Shown: in pieces, positions 17,562-27,200 of the stretch
Layout of the letters: each line of letters opens with the position of its first letter
Position numbering within the stretch: position 1 is the stretch's first letter
Assembly (NCBI RefSeq): GCF_023520895.1
Contig: NZ_CP026029.1
Span: 3,720,001-3,784,000 of the forward strand
Origin: Paenibacillus sp. PK3_47
Lineage (GTDB): Bacteria > Bacillota > Bacilli > Paenibacillales > Paenibacillaceae
Length of the DNA stretch: 64,000 bases
Reading direction: 5' to 3'
Notes under the pieces: generated by a model
The model's input: the letters and a program-made list of their open reading frames with translations, nothing else
The model's database searches: none
Told to the model about the DNA's origin: nothing
Program-made: the position numbers and the translations under genes

Positions 17562-18197
17562 ATGAGGTACGCCCAGCAGCCTTCCGCCGCTTCCGCAATT
17601 ACGGAGGTGGTGTCCCGGGTGGAGGACCGGCTCTGTACGCTGCGCTGGCGCTGGCCGGACGGCGTACAGGCGGTATACATCCATAAAGCCCCGGCAGAGA
17701 CGCAGGATCACGGAGGGGCACCTCCCCAGGGACTAAAGCTGTACACCCGGGAGGAATACAAAGCGAATAACGGGTACCGCGACCGGCTGGATGATATCGG
17801 GCTGGTGGCGTATACAGTCTATGCCCGGACCAGCGAAGACGGTGACACGGTTCTGGTGCACCAGACGGACGGCGCCAACCGTACGGTTGTCAGTGCAGGC
17901 AAGGCGCGGATTTACTATTCCATCGTGCAGAAAAAGGCGCTGTTCGGCAAGCAGAAGACTGTACATATGACGATTACAGCCGAAGTGCCGGTACCGAAAG
18001 AAGTGCTCTGCTATGTCAAAAAACGCGGCGGCCATCCGTCAGCCAAAGACGACGGTGTGCTGTTCCCGTTCGTTCAGGACTTCCCCGCCGGACGGTGTGC
18101 GCTTCCGCCGATTGAGATCGGCAAAGAGGACTTTGTGCGGATTTTTTTCACCGATGGGCCAAAGTACGGGTTGTATTATGAGCTTGTGCCGGAGTAA
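17562..18197 (+). CDS. Beta-rich soluble protein of the vWA/tubulin-like locus
   Basis: 211 residues starting behind AAAGGAG. No signal peptide or membrane segment. The sequence alternates strand and turn (ALFGKQKTVHMTITAEVPVP, KEDFVRIFFTDG), suggesting one or two immunoglobulin/fibronectin-like sandwiches. The N-terminal segment CTLRWRWPDGVQAVYIHK also resembles a fibronectin type III strand pattern. I do not recognise a named family. Its position between the vWA and GTPase genes suggests a dedicated adaptor. Confidence 0.65.
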   Translation: MRYAQQPSAASAITEVVSRVEDRLCTLRWRWPDGVQAVYIHKAPAETQDHGGAPPQGLKLYTREEYKANNGYRDRLDDIGLVAYTVYARTSEDGDTVLVHQTDGANRTVVSAGKARIYYSIVQKKALFGKQKTVHMTITAEVPVPKEVLCYVKKRGGHPSAKDDGVLFPFVQDFPAGRCALPPIEIGKEDFVRIFFTDGPKYGLYYELVPE

Positions 18198-18204
18198 CGG
18201 GGGG

Positions 18205-18236
18205 CAGGGAAGCAGGGAAGCAGGGAAGCAGGGAAG
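18205..18236. repeat. Four perfect tandem 8-bp repeats (CAGGGAAG)
   Basis: CAGGGAAG occurs four times without mismatch, starting 7 nt after the stop of the 211-residue gene. It is a second octamer array in the same locus, unrelated in sequence to the one at 15679. Confidence 0.9.
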
Positions 18237-18409
18237 CAGCTATGATGCCAGATTAACGTTATTGTTTATGCAAATCTGATTACTGGAACAGTAGGTATAG
18301 CAGGCTGCATGTGATTGCTGGAACTTAACTAATGTGCTGAACCAGACGTGACTGCTATATCGAACATAACGTGCCGAACCGAGCGTGACTCTGGACCAGC
18401 CAACTGTTT

Positions 18410-18600
18410 AATTGCATTTGATACAGCTATATCCGGGCTTTTAGACCATTTATGATGTTTAGTTGTACTTTGTACATCTGTATCCTGCATAATAGCCCTG
18501 ATTAAGCCAATAGCCGGTATATAGCTGCACTAAATGCAGTTAAAGAGCTGGAGGCAGGCTGGAGCATGAATATAGCTGTATAAAGTACAGTTATATCGAA
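18410..18600. repeat. Dispersed intergenic repeat family C, copy 2
   Basis: This block contains several short dyads of one type: TTGCATTTGATACAGCTATATCC, TTGTACTTTGTACATCTGTATCC, ATAGCTGCACTAAATGCAGTTA and ATAGCTGTATAAAGTACAGTTATATC. Similar dyads occur at 33105-33360 and in the arms at 15501-15589. No ORF is supported; the 540-bp gap before the GTPase gene holds only this repeat, the octamer array and the GTPase ribosome site. Confidence 0.6.
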
Positions 18601-18738
18601 ATTCCGGGATAAGAATGGGCCCGATTTTATACAATGGCCTTATTACTAATTTGTCAGGTTAAACATATGCTTCCGAAGCCGGCCCCAACAGGATCTACCG
18701 GGCAGCGGGGCCCCACAACACTTCCAGGAGGATGAGAA

Positions 18739-20001
18739 ATGTCTTTTTTCAGCCGTTTTATGAAGAAGAACCAGCCGCAGCCGCGGCCGCTTTTTTACGA
18801 TATTGTCTGTCCCTTCTGCTTCACCAAGTTCCAGCCGGATGAAGTGGTCTTCCGGGCCATGCACAGCCGTGAGGATGATGAAAATTATGCCTTGGCCGAA
18901 GATGACCTGCTGAACAAATACCGCGAGCGGTTCGGTCTCGATACGGTGGATGATCTGGAAGCGATTCTGAATCCCGCCGATATTCCCGAGGAATACCACC
19001 ACTACACGGATAATGTGCTTACAGGTCTTACAGACCGCTATGGCGTGATGACGCGCAGACGGCTCTGTCCGGCTTGCCACAATGAGCTTCCGGTGACCGC
19101 CGGCAAGGTGCCAAGCAACATTATCTCGATTATCGGCGCTTCCCAGGTCGGGAAGTCGGTGTACATGACCTCGCTGATTCATACGCTGCAGCATACGACG
19201 GCAGGGCATTTTGACGCCGCCTGTATGCCGCTGAATGCCGAGATCAGCCGCAAGTTCCGCACCCTGTACGAAGAACCGCTGTTCGAACGCGGCGATCTGC
19301 TGGCCTCCACCCAGAAGGAGAAGATGCAGGAGCCGTTTATTTTCCAGTTTGTGTTCAAAGATGAAAGCAAACCGCCGCTGACGCTGGTGTTCTTCGACGT
19401 AGCAGGTGAGGGAATGGTTGATCAGGACTACCTCGGTCTGCACGGCCAGCATATCAAAAACTCTGCAGGGATTCTGTTCATGGTCGATCCGCTGCAGATC
19501 CGTTCGATCCGCGAGAAAATCCGCATCAACTACGGCGACCGGCCGGGGGAGTGGGTATCGCAGTATGATGAGCCGCGCGATGTGGTGCTGACCATGTTCG
19601 GCGACTTTATCGCCTACCAGGAAAAGAGCAAAACGGATATCCCGACAGCGGTCGTGCTCGCCAAAAGCGACATGCTGCATTCGCTGAAGGACGAAGACGG
19701 CGATTATATCAAGGCGAACAGCAATGTTTTTAATAACTATGTGCACCGCAAAACGCTGAATCTGGACGAATTCCACAACATTGACGGAGAAATCCGCCGC
19801 TTTATCGAAAAGGTGGACCGCCCGTTCAAGGATACGATGGATGTATATTTTGCCAATACAGGTTATTTCGCCGTGTCCGCACTGGGCAGCAATCCGGTCA
19901 ATCAAAAGGTGGAGGGTGTGGTCAGCCCGATCCGCGTGGACGAGCCTTTTATCTGGCTGCTGCATAAGCTGAACTATATTGAGGGGAGCGACGGGCCGTG
20001 A
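18739..20001 (+). CDS. Zinc-ribbon P-loop GTPase of the vWA/tubulin-like locus
   Basis: 420 residues behind GGAGGATGAG. Two Cys pairs (C24-P-F-C27 and C110-P-A-C113) probably form a zinc ribbon split by a helical insert. The GTPase core follows: P-loop GASQVGKS (133-140), switch II/Walker B FFDVAGE (D220, DxxG type), and a G4-like AKSD near residue 307 in place of NKxD. SALGS late in the protein may be G5. No membrane segment. The combination matches the 'distinct GTPase' reported with tubulin-like and vWA genes and the DO-GTPase-type families. The stop overlaps the next start, so it is probably translated together with the GAP1-like protein. Confidence 0.82.
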   Translation: MSFFSRFMKKNQPQPRPLFYDIVCPFCFTKFQPDEVVFRAMHSREDDENYALAEDDLLNKYRERFGLDTVDDLEAILNPADIPEEYHHYTDNVLTGLTDRYGVMTRRRLCPACHNELPVTAGKVPSNIISIIGASQVGKSVYMTSLIHTLQHTTAGHFDAACMPLNAEISRKFRTLYEEPLFERGDLLASTQKEKMQEPFIFQFVFKDESKPPLTLVFFDVAGEGMVDQDYLGLHGQHIKNSAGILFMVDPLQIRSIREKIRINYGDRPGEWVSQYDEPRDVVLTMFGDFIAYQEKSKTDIPTAVVLAKSDMLHSLKDEDGDYIKANSNVFNNYVHRKTLNLDEFHNIDGEIRRFIEKVDRPFKDTMDVYFANTGYFAVSALGSNPVNQKVEGVVSPIRVDEPFIWLLHKLNYIEGSDGP

Positions 20002-23000
20002 ACAGATTTACAGGGTCCGTAATCACCCAGCAGATGTACACCCGCGAACGGCGGGGGGTTTACCGGGCAACAGAAGGATTTGATACGGTAGCGAAGTCGG
20101 AGAGTCTGGACAATAATTTTGTCAAAAAAATTCTGCATCCCTTCTGTCTTTACGATGCGCCGGCAGAGCTTGCGGCACGCGGCGAGAAGAATGAGGAGCT
20201 GTATCCGGCTGCGCTGCACCTGTTCCACACGGAAGCCAATGACACCGTCATCGGCCAGAGCCGCTATCTGGCGGCGGATTTTACCGGACAGCGGAGCGCT
20301 TTTTTCGCCCATAACTTTGTAGTGCCGCCCATCCGTTCAGAGGAGATTGTGGAGGATTACGGGAAGTGGCTGCATGCCGATTTTGCCGGAAGCTATGACG
20401 GAGAGCCTGGCGGGACTTTGCCGGAGCTTGGAGACATTCCTGTGCGCCGGGGTGAAGGCAGAGCTGATCCGCTGAGTGTGCTGAAGTCGCTCGGATTCGG
20501 GGAAGAAACGTTCAAAGCGGTGCTGCAGGCGGTCATGACCTCGGTGGCGGGCAAGAAAAAAATATATGTGGCTCTCGACGTTCCTGTCATGGAGCTGTCA
20601 CAGCGTGCAGTGGAACTGACGGAAGTAATCTACAGTGTGCTGCCCTATGATTTCCGCCGCAGGCTGGGTGTAATCACCTACGCCAATGAGCCGAAAAGCC
20701 GCAAATATATTCATCTTACCTTTGTTGAGAAGGGTTCCCTGCGCCAAGGCGACCGGAGTATCGAGAGAGACTTCACCTTTGATATGGCTTCAGGCCGGAT
20801 TTTGAACGCGGACTTTGGCGGGCAGAGTCAGCCTTTTGCCGAACTTGCCTGGAAGACGCTGGAGCGTAAGGGGAGCCTGGAGGACTTTGCGAGATTTGCT
20901 GATTCACTGCTGCCCGGAGAGAGCACGGAACGTAAGCTGTCGCTTGCGCTCTATAATGAGCTGGCGGTATTTTATGAAATTGAACAGGGAGATGAAAACC
21001 TCTATACCGGGAACAAACAGGCTGTTCTGAGCGGGCTGCTGTCCTATCTTAAGCCGGAGGGGGCGCTGGTGTCGCGTGTGCGGCTGAACGATATGTTCCT
21101 GGAGCGGTTTGACCGCGAGTATGACCTGATCCGCAGCAAAGGCATTCCGCAGCCGGAGATTATGGAGAGCTTCAAGGAATATTTTGTGCTGAAGGGCCAT
21201 AATTACCGGGTCAAAATCGTCGAATACTTCATCAACGGGATGCTGAACTGCAGCTCTGCCGGCCGTGAGGATGCACTCGCTTCAGCTTACAATATTATTG
21301 AGAGTGATGATGAACTGAGCAGCGCATTCTTCAAAAGAGTGCTGGCCCAGCCTGTCTTCCGCAGCAAGCTGCTTGAACCGTATTTGGAGACGAGGCTGGC
21401 TTCAGCGGCCAGAACATCCGATATTCTGCGGTTTGTCACCCACTGGGGACGGTTTCTGCCTGAGGCGCTGCAGCTGTCTTTTGTGCGTGATGCGGTCAAG
21501 GATTATCTGCTGGAGAAGCTGCAGCGGGATAAGGACCCTGTGGGTGCAGTTGCTGCCATAGACGAAGCAGTGGACAAGGCGGAAAAAGAACGGCGCAGAG
21601 GCGGCGGGACACATCCCGAGGCGCTGGCGCTGCTGCAGGAGCTTAAGGTTGCTGCGGAACGTTTTCTGCTGAACCGGGTATCTCTGGATGAGCTGACCCA
21701 GGAGCAGCTGCTCGATATTTCGTTCCTGCAGTACCGGGACATCACCGACTGGCAGCCGCCGCTAGACTCCATCAGCAGGCAAAAAGCTAATGCGCTCCGT
21801 GCCGCTTACCGCTGGTTCGGGGAGGAGAATCCGGATGAGAAGATTTTTGCCGGACTTACGCCCAAAGAGCTCGATGATGTACAGCTGCTGGGACGGCGCT
21901 GGCTGAAGGAAACGCTGTATATCGAGCCGTTCGAACGGCTTCCGCTGGCGTTTTATCACAGTGCTGACCGCGAGGGCGGTCCGCTTGATTATGAGGCGCT
22001 GATGGATCTGGTGGTCCGCAAAGCGGGGAACAGCAAGGAGACGGTCTACCGCTTCTTCGCCTGGTCACAAGACAGCCGCCTGTTCACGGTGTCGAACAAG
22101 AAGCTGCATCCGGCGTACCGCAAGGCGGTGCTCAAGTATTTCCTGAACAAAGACCGCGATGCATTCAAAAGCCGCGAATTCCGCAAAAACTACATGTCAT
22201 CCGCAGGGCCTGCCCTGCAAAATGTATACAACGAGGCCCGCTCCAAGCTGGCTTCGCCGCTGGCGCGGTGGATCAGCCGCAGCCGATTTCAGCTCCTGAT
22301 CTCCGGCTCCATCCTGGGGATCGTGCTGATCGGCATCATTGTGGCGGTCAGCCTGCTGCGCCCGGACAGCAAGGAGGCCGCTCTGCCGGCGGCCAGTCCG
22401 TCGCCGTCCGCTGCGGCCGCGTTTGCCCCCGCTGCCGTGTATCTCGGCAGCGAAGGGGCGGAGGGGACCGGCAGCCGGCTGGTGTTCTCCTTTGCCGACG
22501 CTGAGGAATGCACCGCCTTTAACCCGGCGGTGATTAGTGTAACGGCCTCCGGCGGGGACGCGGTGGCCTACGATGTTACGGCGATTGAACGGGGCGGCTG
22601 TCCCGTTCAATCGCCGGAGGCTGGAGCCGCCGGGGATGACGGCGGCGGAAACGCGGCTGCGGCGGATGCAGCCGGGGAAGAGAGCGGCGCGGCGGAGAAC
22701 GCGCCTGCCGAGGGCGAGGGCGGCGCAGCGGAGGACGCGCCTGCCGAGGGCGATAGCGGCGCGGCGGAGAACGCGGCCGCTGAAGGTGATGGCGGCGCGG
22801 GGGAGAACGCGGCCGCTGAGGGTGATGGCGGCGCGGCAGAGAACGCGCCTGCCGCCAACACAGGCACGGCTCCGTACACCGTCAACGCGCTGCTTGAAGC
22901 GGGAGCCAGCGTTGCGGTAGGTGATATGATCACCGCCGGAAAGTACTCGCTGATGCTCGAAGCAAGTCCTGGCAGTACGCCGCCGTCAGCTACTCCGTCA

Positions 23001-23075
23001 GCTGCTGATACGGATGCTGATACAGGCAGCCCTGAGCCTTCCGCTGAAGCAAGTGCGGATGCGGAAGCTGAGTAA
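19998..23075 (+). CDS. GTPase-associated protein 1 (GAP1)-like membrane protein with acidic tail
   Basis: 1,025 residues from GTG 19998, overlapping the GTPase TGA (GTGA) behind GAGGGGAG. The N-terminus (QQMYTRERRGVYRATEGFDTVAKS, then FFAHNFV) is typical of the GAP1-N1 domain, followed by a long helical middle region to about residue 755. One membrane helix (about 762-785, SGSILGIVLIGIIVAVSLL) is preceded by a basic helix. The last 240 residues are low in complexity: an Ala/Ser/Pro stretch, five 12-residue repeats (GAAENAPAEGEG type) and a Ser/Pro/Asp tail. This puts the GAP1 part in the cytosol with the GTPase and the acidic tail outside. The role as a GTPase regulator is inferred from coupling and family name. 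Confidence 0.78.
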   Translation: MNRFTGSVITQQMYTRERRGVYRATEGFDTVAKSESLDNNFVKKILHPFCLYDAPAELAARGEKNEELYPAALHLFHTEANDTVIGQSRYLAADFTGQRSAFFAHNFVVPPIRSEEIVEDYGKWLHADFAGSYDGEPGGTLPELGDIPVRRGEGRADPLSVLKSLGFGEETFKAVLQAVMTSVAGKKKIYVALDVPVMELSQRAVELTEVIYSVLPYDFRRRLGVITYANEPKSRKYIHLTFVEKGSLRQGDRSIERDFTFDMASGRILNADFGGQSQPFAELAWKTLERKGSLEDFARFADSLLPGESTERKLSLALYNELAVFYEIEQGDENLYTGNKQAVLSGLLSYLKPEGALVSRVRLNDMFLERFDREYDLIRSKGIPQPEIMESFKEYFVLKGHNYRVKIVEYFINGMLNCSSAGREDALASAYNIIESDDELSSAFFKRVLAQPVFRSKLLEPYLETRLASAARTSDILRFVTHWGRFLPEALQLSFVRDAVKDYLLEKLQRDKDPVGAVAAIDEAVDKAEKERRRGGGTHPEALALLQELKVAAERFLLNRVSLDELTQEQLLDISFLQYRDITDWQPPLDSISRQKANALRAAYRWFGEENPDEKIFAGLTPKELDDVQLLGRRWLKETLYIEPFERLPLAFYHSADREGGPLDYEALMDLVVRKAGNSKETVYRFFAWSQDSRLFTVSNKKLHPAYRKAVLKYFLNKDRDAFKSREFRKNYMSSAGPALQNVYNEARSKLASPLARWISRSRFQLLISGSILGIVLIGIIVAVSLLRPDSKEAALPAASPSPSAAAAFAPAAVYLGSEGAEGTGSRLVFSFADAEECTAFNPAVISVTASGGDAVAYDVTAIERGGCPVQSPEAGAAGDDGGGNAAAADAAGEESGAAENAPAEGEGGAAEDAPAEGDSGAAENAAAEGDGGAGENAAAEGDGGAAENAPAANTGTAPYTVNALLEAGASVAVGDMITAGKYSLMLEASPGSTPPSATPSAADTDADTGSPEPSAEASADAEAE
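22685..22864 (+). repeat. 36-bp tandem repeats coding the acidic tail
   Basis: Five in-frame 36-bp units encode GAAENAPAEGEG-like dodecapeptides in the C-terminal tail of the GAP1-like protein. Units differ by a few substitutions (ED for EN, AGEN for AAEN), so the array is not brand new. Confidence 0.8.
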
Positions 23076-23153
23076 CAGCATGAGCCGCTACCTCATATGC
23101 GGATTATGCTGCGAATGTGACAGAGCTGAATGTTTCTCATAGTAAAACCAGAC

Positions 23154-23196
23154 AAAGCAGCGTTTCCCGTAATTCGGGGAAACGCTGCTTTACTTT
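23154..23196 (+). terminator. Terminator of the vWA/tubulin-like operon
   Basis: A perfect 15-bp stem (AAAGCAGCGTTTCCC at 23154-23168 with GGGAAACGCTGCTTT at 23177-23191) is followed by TACTTTTA, about 80 nt after the GAP1-like stop. Confidence 0.85.
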
Positions 23197-23213
23197 TATG
23201 GACATTCCCTGCG

Positions 23214-23400
23214 CTAACGGACCCAGGATCCGTTATTTATTGATTTTGGCACGCTTATTATTTCTAACGGACCGAGGTTCCGTTATTCGCACCAAAATGA
23301 CCTCATCTGCACACTTTTACTGAAAATAAGGCCCACTGAGTCCGTTAGATTCTGTGAGCGCCTGAAATCGCGGAAATAACGCCCCCTGTGTCCGTTACGC
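23214..23400. repeat. Dispersed intergenic repeat family B, copy 1
   Basis: Contains four copies, in both orientations, of a TAACGGAC...GTCCGTTA element, two of them as near-palindromes (CTAACGGACCCAGGATCCGTTA and CTAACGGACCGAGGTTCCGTTA). A related block lies at 41155-41300. No ORF is supported. The stretch from 23400 to 23700 shows nothing else. Confidence 0.8.
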
Positions 23401-23705
23401 TCGGTCAGTCGCTCAGGATTCCGGTAAAATAGGTACCCTTAAACCCTATAAAACTGCTGACGCCCATTTCCATTAGCACAAGCCGCTATCATCCTCACAA
23501 CAACTATCCCCGCCGCCGGACTATTTTCTTCAATAAAAGCGGAGAACGGCTGACTAACTAACATTTGGAATCTCTCAAATCCTGTTGGCATTCGCAGGTA
23601 ACAGTCACTAACTCCTGACCGGGTACCGTTTTCCATTCAGCTTTTCTATGGACATACCGGAGATTACTAGATATGATTATGAAAATAATTAAAATTTAAT
23701 AAGCA

Positions 23706-23877
23706 CTAGGAAAAGGTGCGGTTCTACGCGTAGAATCCGCTTAAAAGGGAAGTCCGGTGCAAATCCGGTGCGGACCCGCCACTGTAAATGCGAAGCAACT
23801 CTCGGAGTGCCACTGTCCTGTGATCAAGGGTGGGAAGGCAGAGGGAAGCGATGAAGCATAAGCCAGGAGACCTGCCT
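23706..23877 (+). promoter_or_regulatory. Cobalamin (B12) riboswitch
   Basis: The class-defining blocks appear in order: AAAAGGTGCGG, AAAAGGGAA, CCGGTGCAAATCCGGTGCGG, CCCGCCACTGTAA, and the B12-box segment GCCAGGAGACCTGCC at its 3' end. It precedes the S-layer protein gene by about 375 nt. The leader between (23878-24254) has a GC hairpin at about 23990-24010 (GCCGCCC with GGGCGGC) and another CCCCAC/GTGGGG pair near 24090. Either could be the expression platform, but I cannot tell which. It should turn the downstream genes off when B12 is plentiful. Confidence 0.96.
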
Positions 23878-24254
23878 TTTTCCGGAACGTTTCTATTCTT
23901 CGTGGGGTGAGAATGCGGAACATATGCAGATGAAATGAACTGTCGGTGTGGCTTTGGCACCGTTATGCTCGCTGTGTATTTTCCCTGGCCGCCCTTCGTG
24001 GGGCGGCTTATTAGCGTGTCAGAATGTGTAAACTTTTGGGCCCTCCCGCAAAGAACTTGATAACACATTGAAGCAAGGCCCCACTCAGTTTGTGGGGATA
24101 TTTAGTGCGGACAGGCGGGTTGCGTTCATCCGGCTGATTTATGCTCCTGGAGAAAGAGTGCTGAATCAGGCAGGTAATGTGAAGCGAGTATCGGCAGATG
24201 CTTTTTTGTAGTGTCTGCTGCAAGACTAATATTATTATAGGAAAGAGGTTAATG

Positions 24255-27200
24255 ATGAAGACGATTCTTTCTGCCAAGTCCTTTGTGCTTGGTCTGGCAT
24301 TATTGCTGGTTATTTCAACGTTGGGTTCGGCTTTTGTTCCGGCAGGACAGGCTTTTGCTGCTGAGACAGCCCTAGCGGCAGCAGACACTGGTGCGACAGA
24401 TGTATCTGCAGCCGACGCTCCCCAAATCACTGTATCCGAAGCTATAGAAGACACCGTCAAGCTTATCCTAAACAGCGGTGTGAAGTCCGACTGGGAGGCG
24501 ATCGGGATAACCCGGGCCGGATACCAGGTGCCGGGGAGCTATCTCCAAGTGTTGGAGAACACAGTACAGACTGAAGGCAGACTTAGCAAAGTTACCGATT
24601 ATGCCCGGACCGTACTTGCCATAACAGCTCTTGGCGGTGATGCGGCGAATTTCGCCGGCAGCGGTTCTGCAGCAGGGTACAACCTGTTGGAGAAGCTGTA
24701 TAACAGCGACAAAATGAGCAGTGAGACGGTGAACGGACCCGTGTATGCACTGCTTGCGCTTGATTCCGGCAGCTATACTATTCCGGACGGTGCCAAGTGG
24801 ACACGCACAGCGCTGGTAGACGAGATTCTGAAACAACAAAAAGATGATGGCGGTTTTGCCCTGTTCGGCTCGGCCGGAGATCCTGATATAACGGCGATGA
24901 CCCTGACAGCGTTGGCGCCGTACCAAGATAAGCCTGAAGTGAAGACAGCCGGTGAAAAAGCTGTACAATGGCTATCCTCCCGTCAAGATGCCAACGGTGG
25001 CTACGGCGGCAGCAGTGAAAGTGTTGCCCAGGCTATTATCGCGCTCACTTCCAACGGAATTGATCCAACAGGGGAACGTTTTACTAAGAATGGAACCGAC
25101 CTTGTAGGAAGATTAATGAGCTTCTTCGTGCAAGGCGGCGGTTTTTCACATACCCCAGGTGCTGCTGCTAATTCACAGGCAACCGAGCAGGGCCTGCAGG
25201 CCCTCGTTGCCTACAATCTGCTCGGCGGCAGCGGCAAGCTGTATGACTTCCCTAAGCCTGCGCAGCCTGAAGAACCCTCTGCCGTTAATGTGGCGCTGTC
25301 TGTTGAAGGACCGCAGGGAACAGTGGCAGAAGGCAAACTAACGGCCCTCAATGCTCTGGATGCGCTGAAACAGCTCACGGCGGCCCGCAATATTCCGCTT
25401 GATATTACTGTATATCCGTTTGGCAGTATGGTTGATGGAATTAACGGGATTAAGGGCGGCACTTACGGCGGCGGCTACTGGACTTTTCTTGTCCATCGAG
25501 GCGGGGAATGGGTGTATCCTGAATTAGGGATGGATTCCTATCCGCTTAAGGAAGCGGACCGTATTCTGATCTATTTTGGCGGAATGAATACCCCGGTGGT
25601 AGATTCAGTCACCATCAGCAGCCCGCAGCCTGAGCCAGACGAGAAATTTACAGTTGCAGTAACACAAAAACATTGGGTAACCGATGATGTGACATATGCT
25701 ACTAGTACGGTTACATCCCCGGCAGCAGGCGTTCAAGTCACTGCAGGCGGCATCAGCGTAACTACAAATGATCAAGGCGTTGCTGTTTTTGAATCAGGTC
25801 TGCCGGCAGGAGATTACGAATTGGCCGTCACTGCTTATGCGGAAGGCAAAACTCCGGCAATTGTTAAACATAAGCAAGCATTGAAGGTAGGTGTAGCAGT
25901 TCACCTGTCTGTTGAAGGACCGCAGGGAACAGTGGCAGAAGGCAAGCTAACGGCCATCAATGCTCTGGATGCGCTGAAACAGCTCACGGCGGCCCGCAAT
26001 ATCCCGCTCGATATTACTGTATATCCGTTTGGCAGTATGGTTGACGGAATTAACGGGATTAAGGGCGGCACTTACGGCGGCGGCTATTGGACTTTTCTTG
26101 TCCATCGAGGCGGAGAATGGATGTATCCTGAATTAGGGATGGATTCCTATCCGCTTAAGGAAGCGGACCGTATTCTGATCTATTTTGGCGGAATGAATAC
26201 CCCGGTGGTAGATTCAGTCACCATCAGCAGCCCGCAGCCTGAGCCAGGCGAGAAATTTACAGTTGCAGTTACACAAAAACGTTGGGTATCCGATGATGTA
26301 ACATTTGTTACTAGTGCGGTCACATCACCTGCAGCAGGCGTTCAAGTTTCTGCAGGCAACCTCAGCGTAACTACCAATGATCAGGGCGTTGCTGTTTTTG
26401 AATCAGGCCTGCCGGCAGGTACCCACCAGCTTGCGGTAACCGGTTATGTTCCTGACAGTACACCGAGCGTAGTACGTTACGCACAGCAATTGGTTGTTTC
26501 CTCTCCGTCAGTAACCCCGGTGCAGGCTTCGGCAACGATTTCGGTTATCGGAGACAGCAGTAAGGGAACGATTCTGCCGAGTACAAATGTCGTCCTGAAT
26601 CCGGGAGAAACGGCATACAGCCTGCTTGTCCGTCAGCTGGGCAGCAAAGTTGTTGCTTCGGGAAGCGGAGATGGCCTGTATGTACGTTCAATTGACGGCC
26701 TGGGCGAGTTTGACCGCGGGCCGCAGAGCGGATGGATGTACCTGGTCAACGGCACAGATCCAAAATCCAGCGCCGGAAGCTACAAGCTTCAGAACGGTGA
26801 TGTGCTCACATGGCGTTATACGACAAATCTGGGGACAGATGTGGGCGCGGCACCTGCAGGCAATACGGGCAGCGGCTCCGGCAGCACAGCAAGTACTGTG
26901 AGCATCACTTCCGGGAATACCCTGCCGCTCCAGCAGGTGGGACAGACAACCTCTGTAACCAATGCCGGTAATCCGATGACTGCTGCAGCCGCAGCGGCGC
27001 TCCGCCAGAAGCTGGCGGGCAATCAGGTAGCTATGGAGCAGGAGGTAACCCCGGCAGCTGCTTCTGTACTGAAGGATAACGGCAGTGAAGTGCAGCTTCA
27101 GCTGCCTGCCGGATCTGTATCCGGTACAGTCAAGATCCGGGTGCAGGAGATGAAGTCAGAACGTTCCGAACTGGTATCGGGATTGTATGAATTTACTCCA

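Noticed and set aside
18646..19965. 439-residue minus-strand ORF opposite the GTPase
   Set aside because: The plus-strand frame carries the P-loop, DVAG and Cys motifs and overlaps the next gene properly; the minus frame has none.
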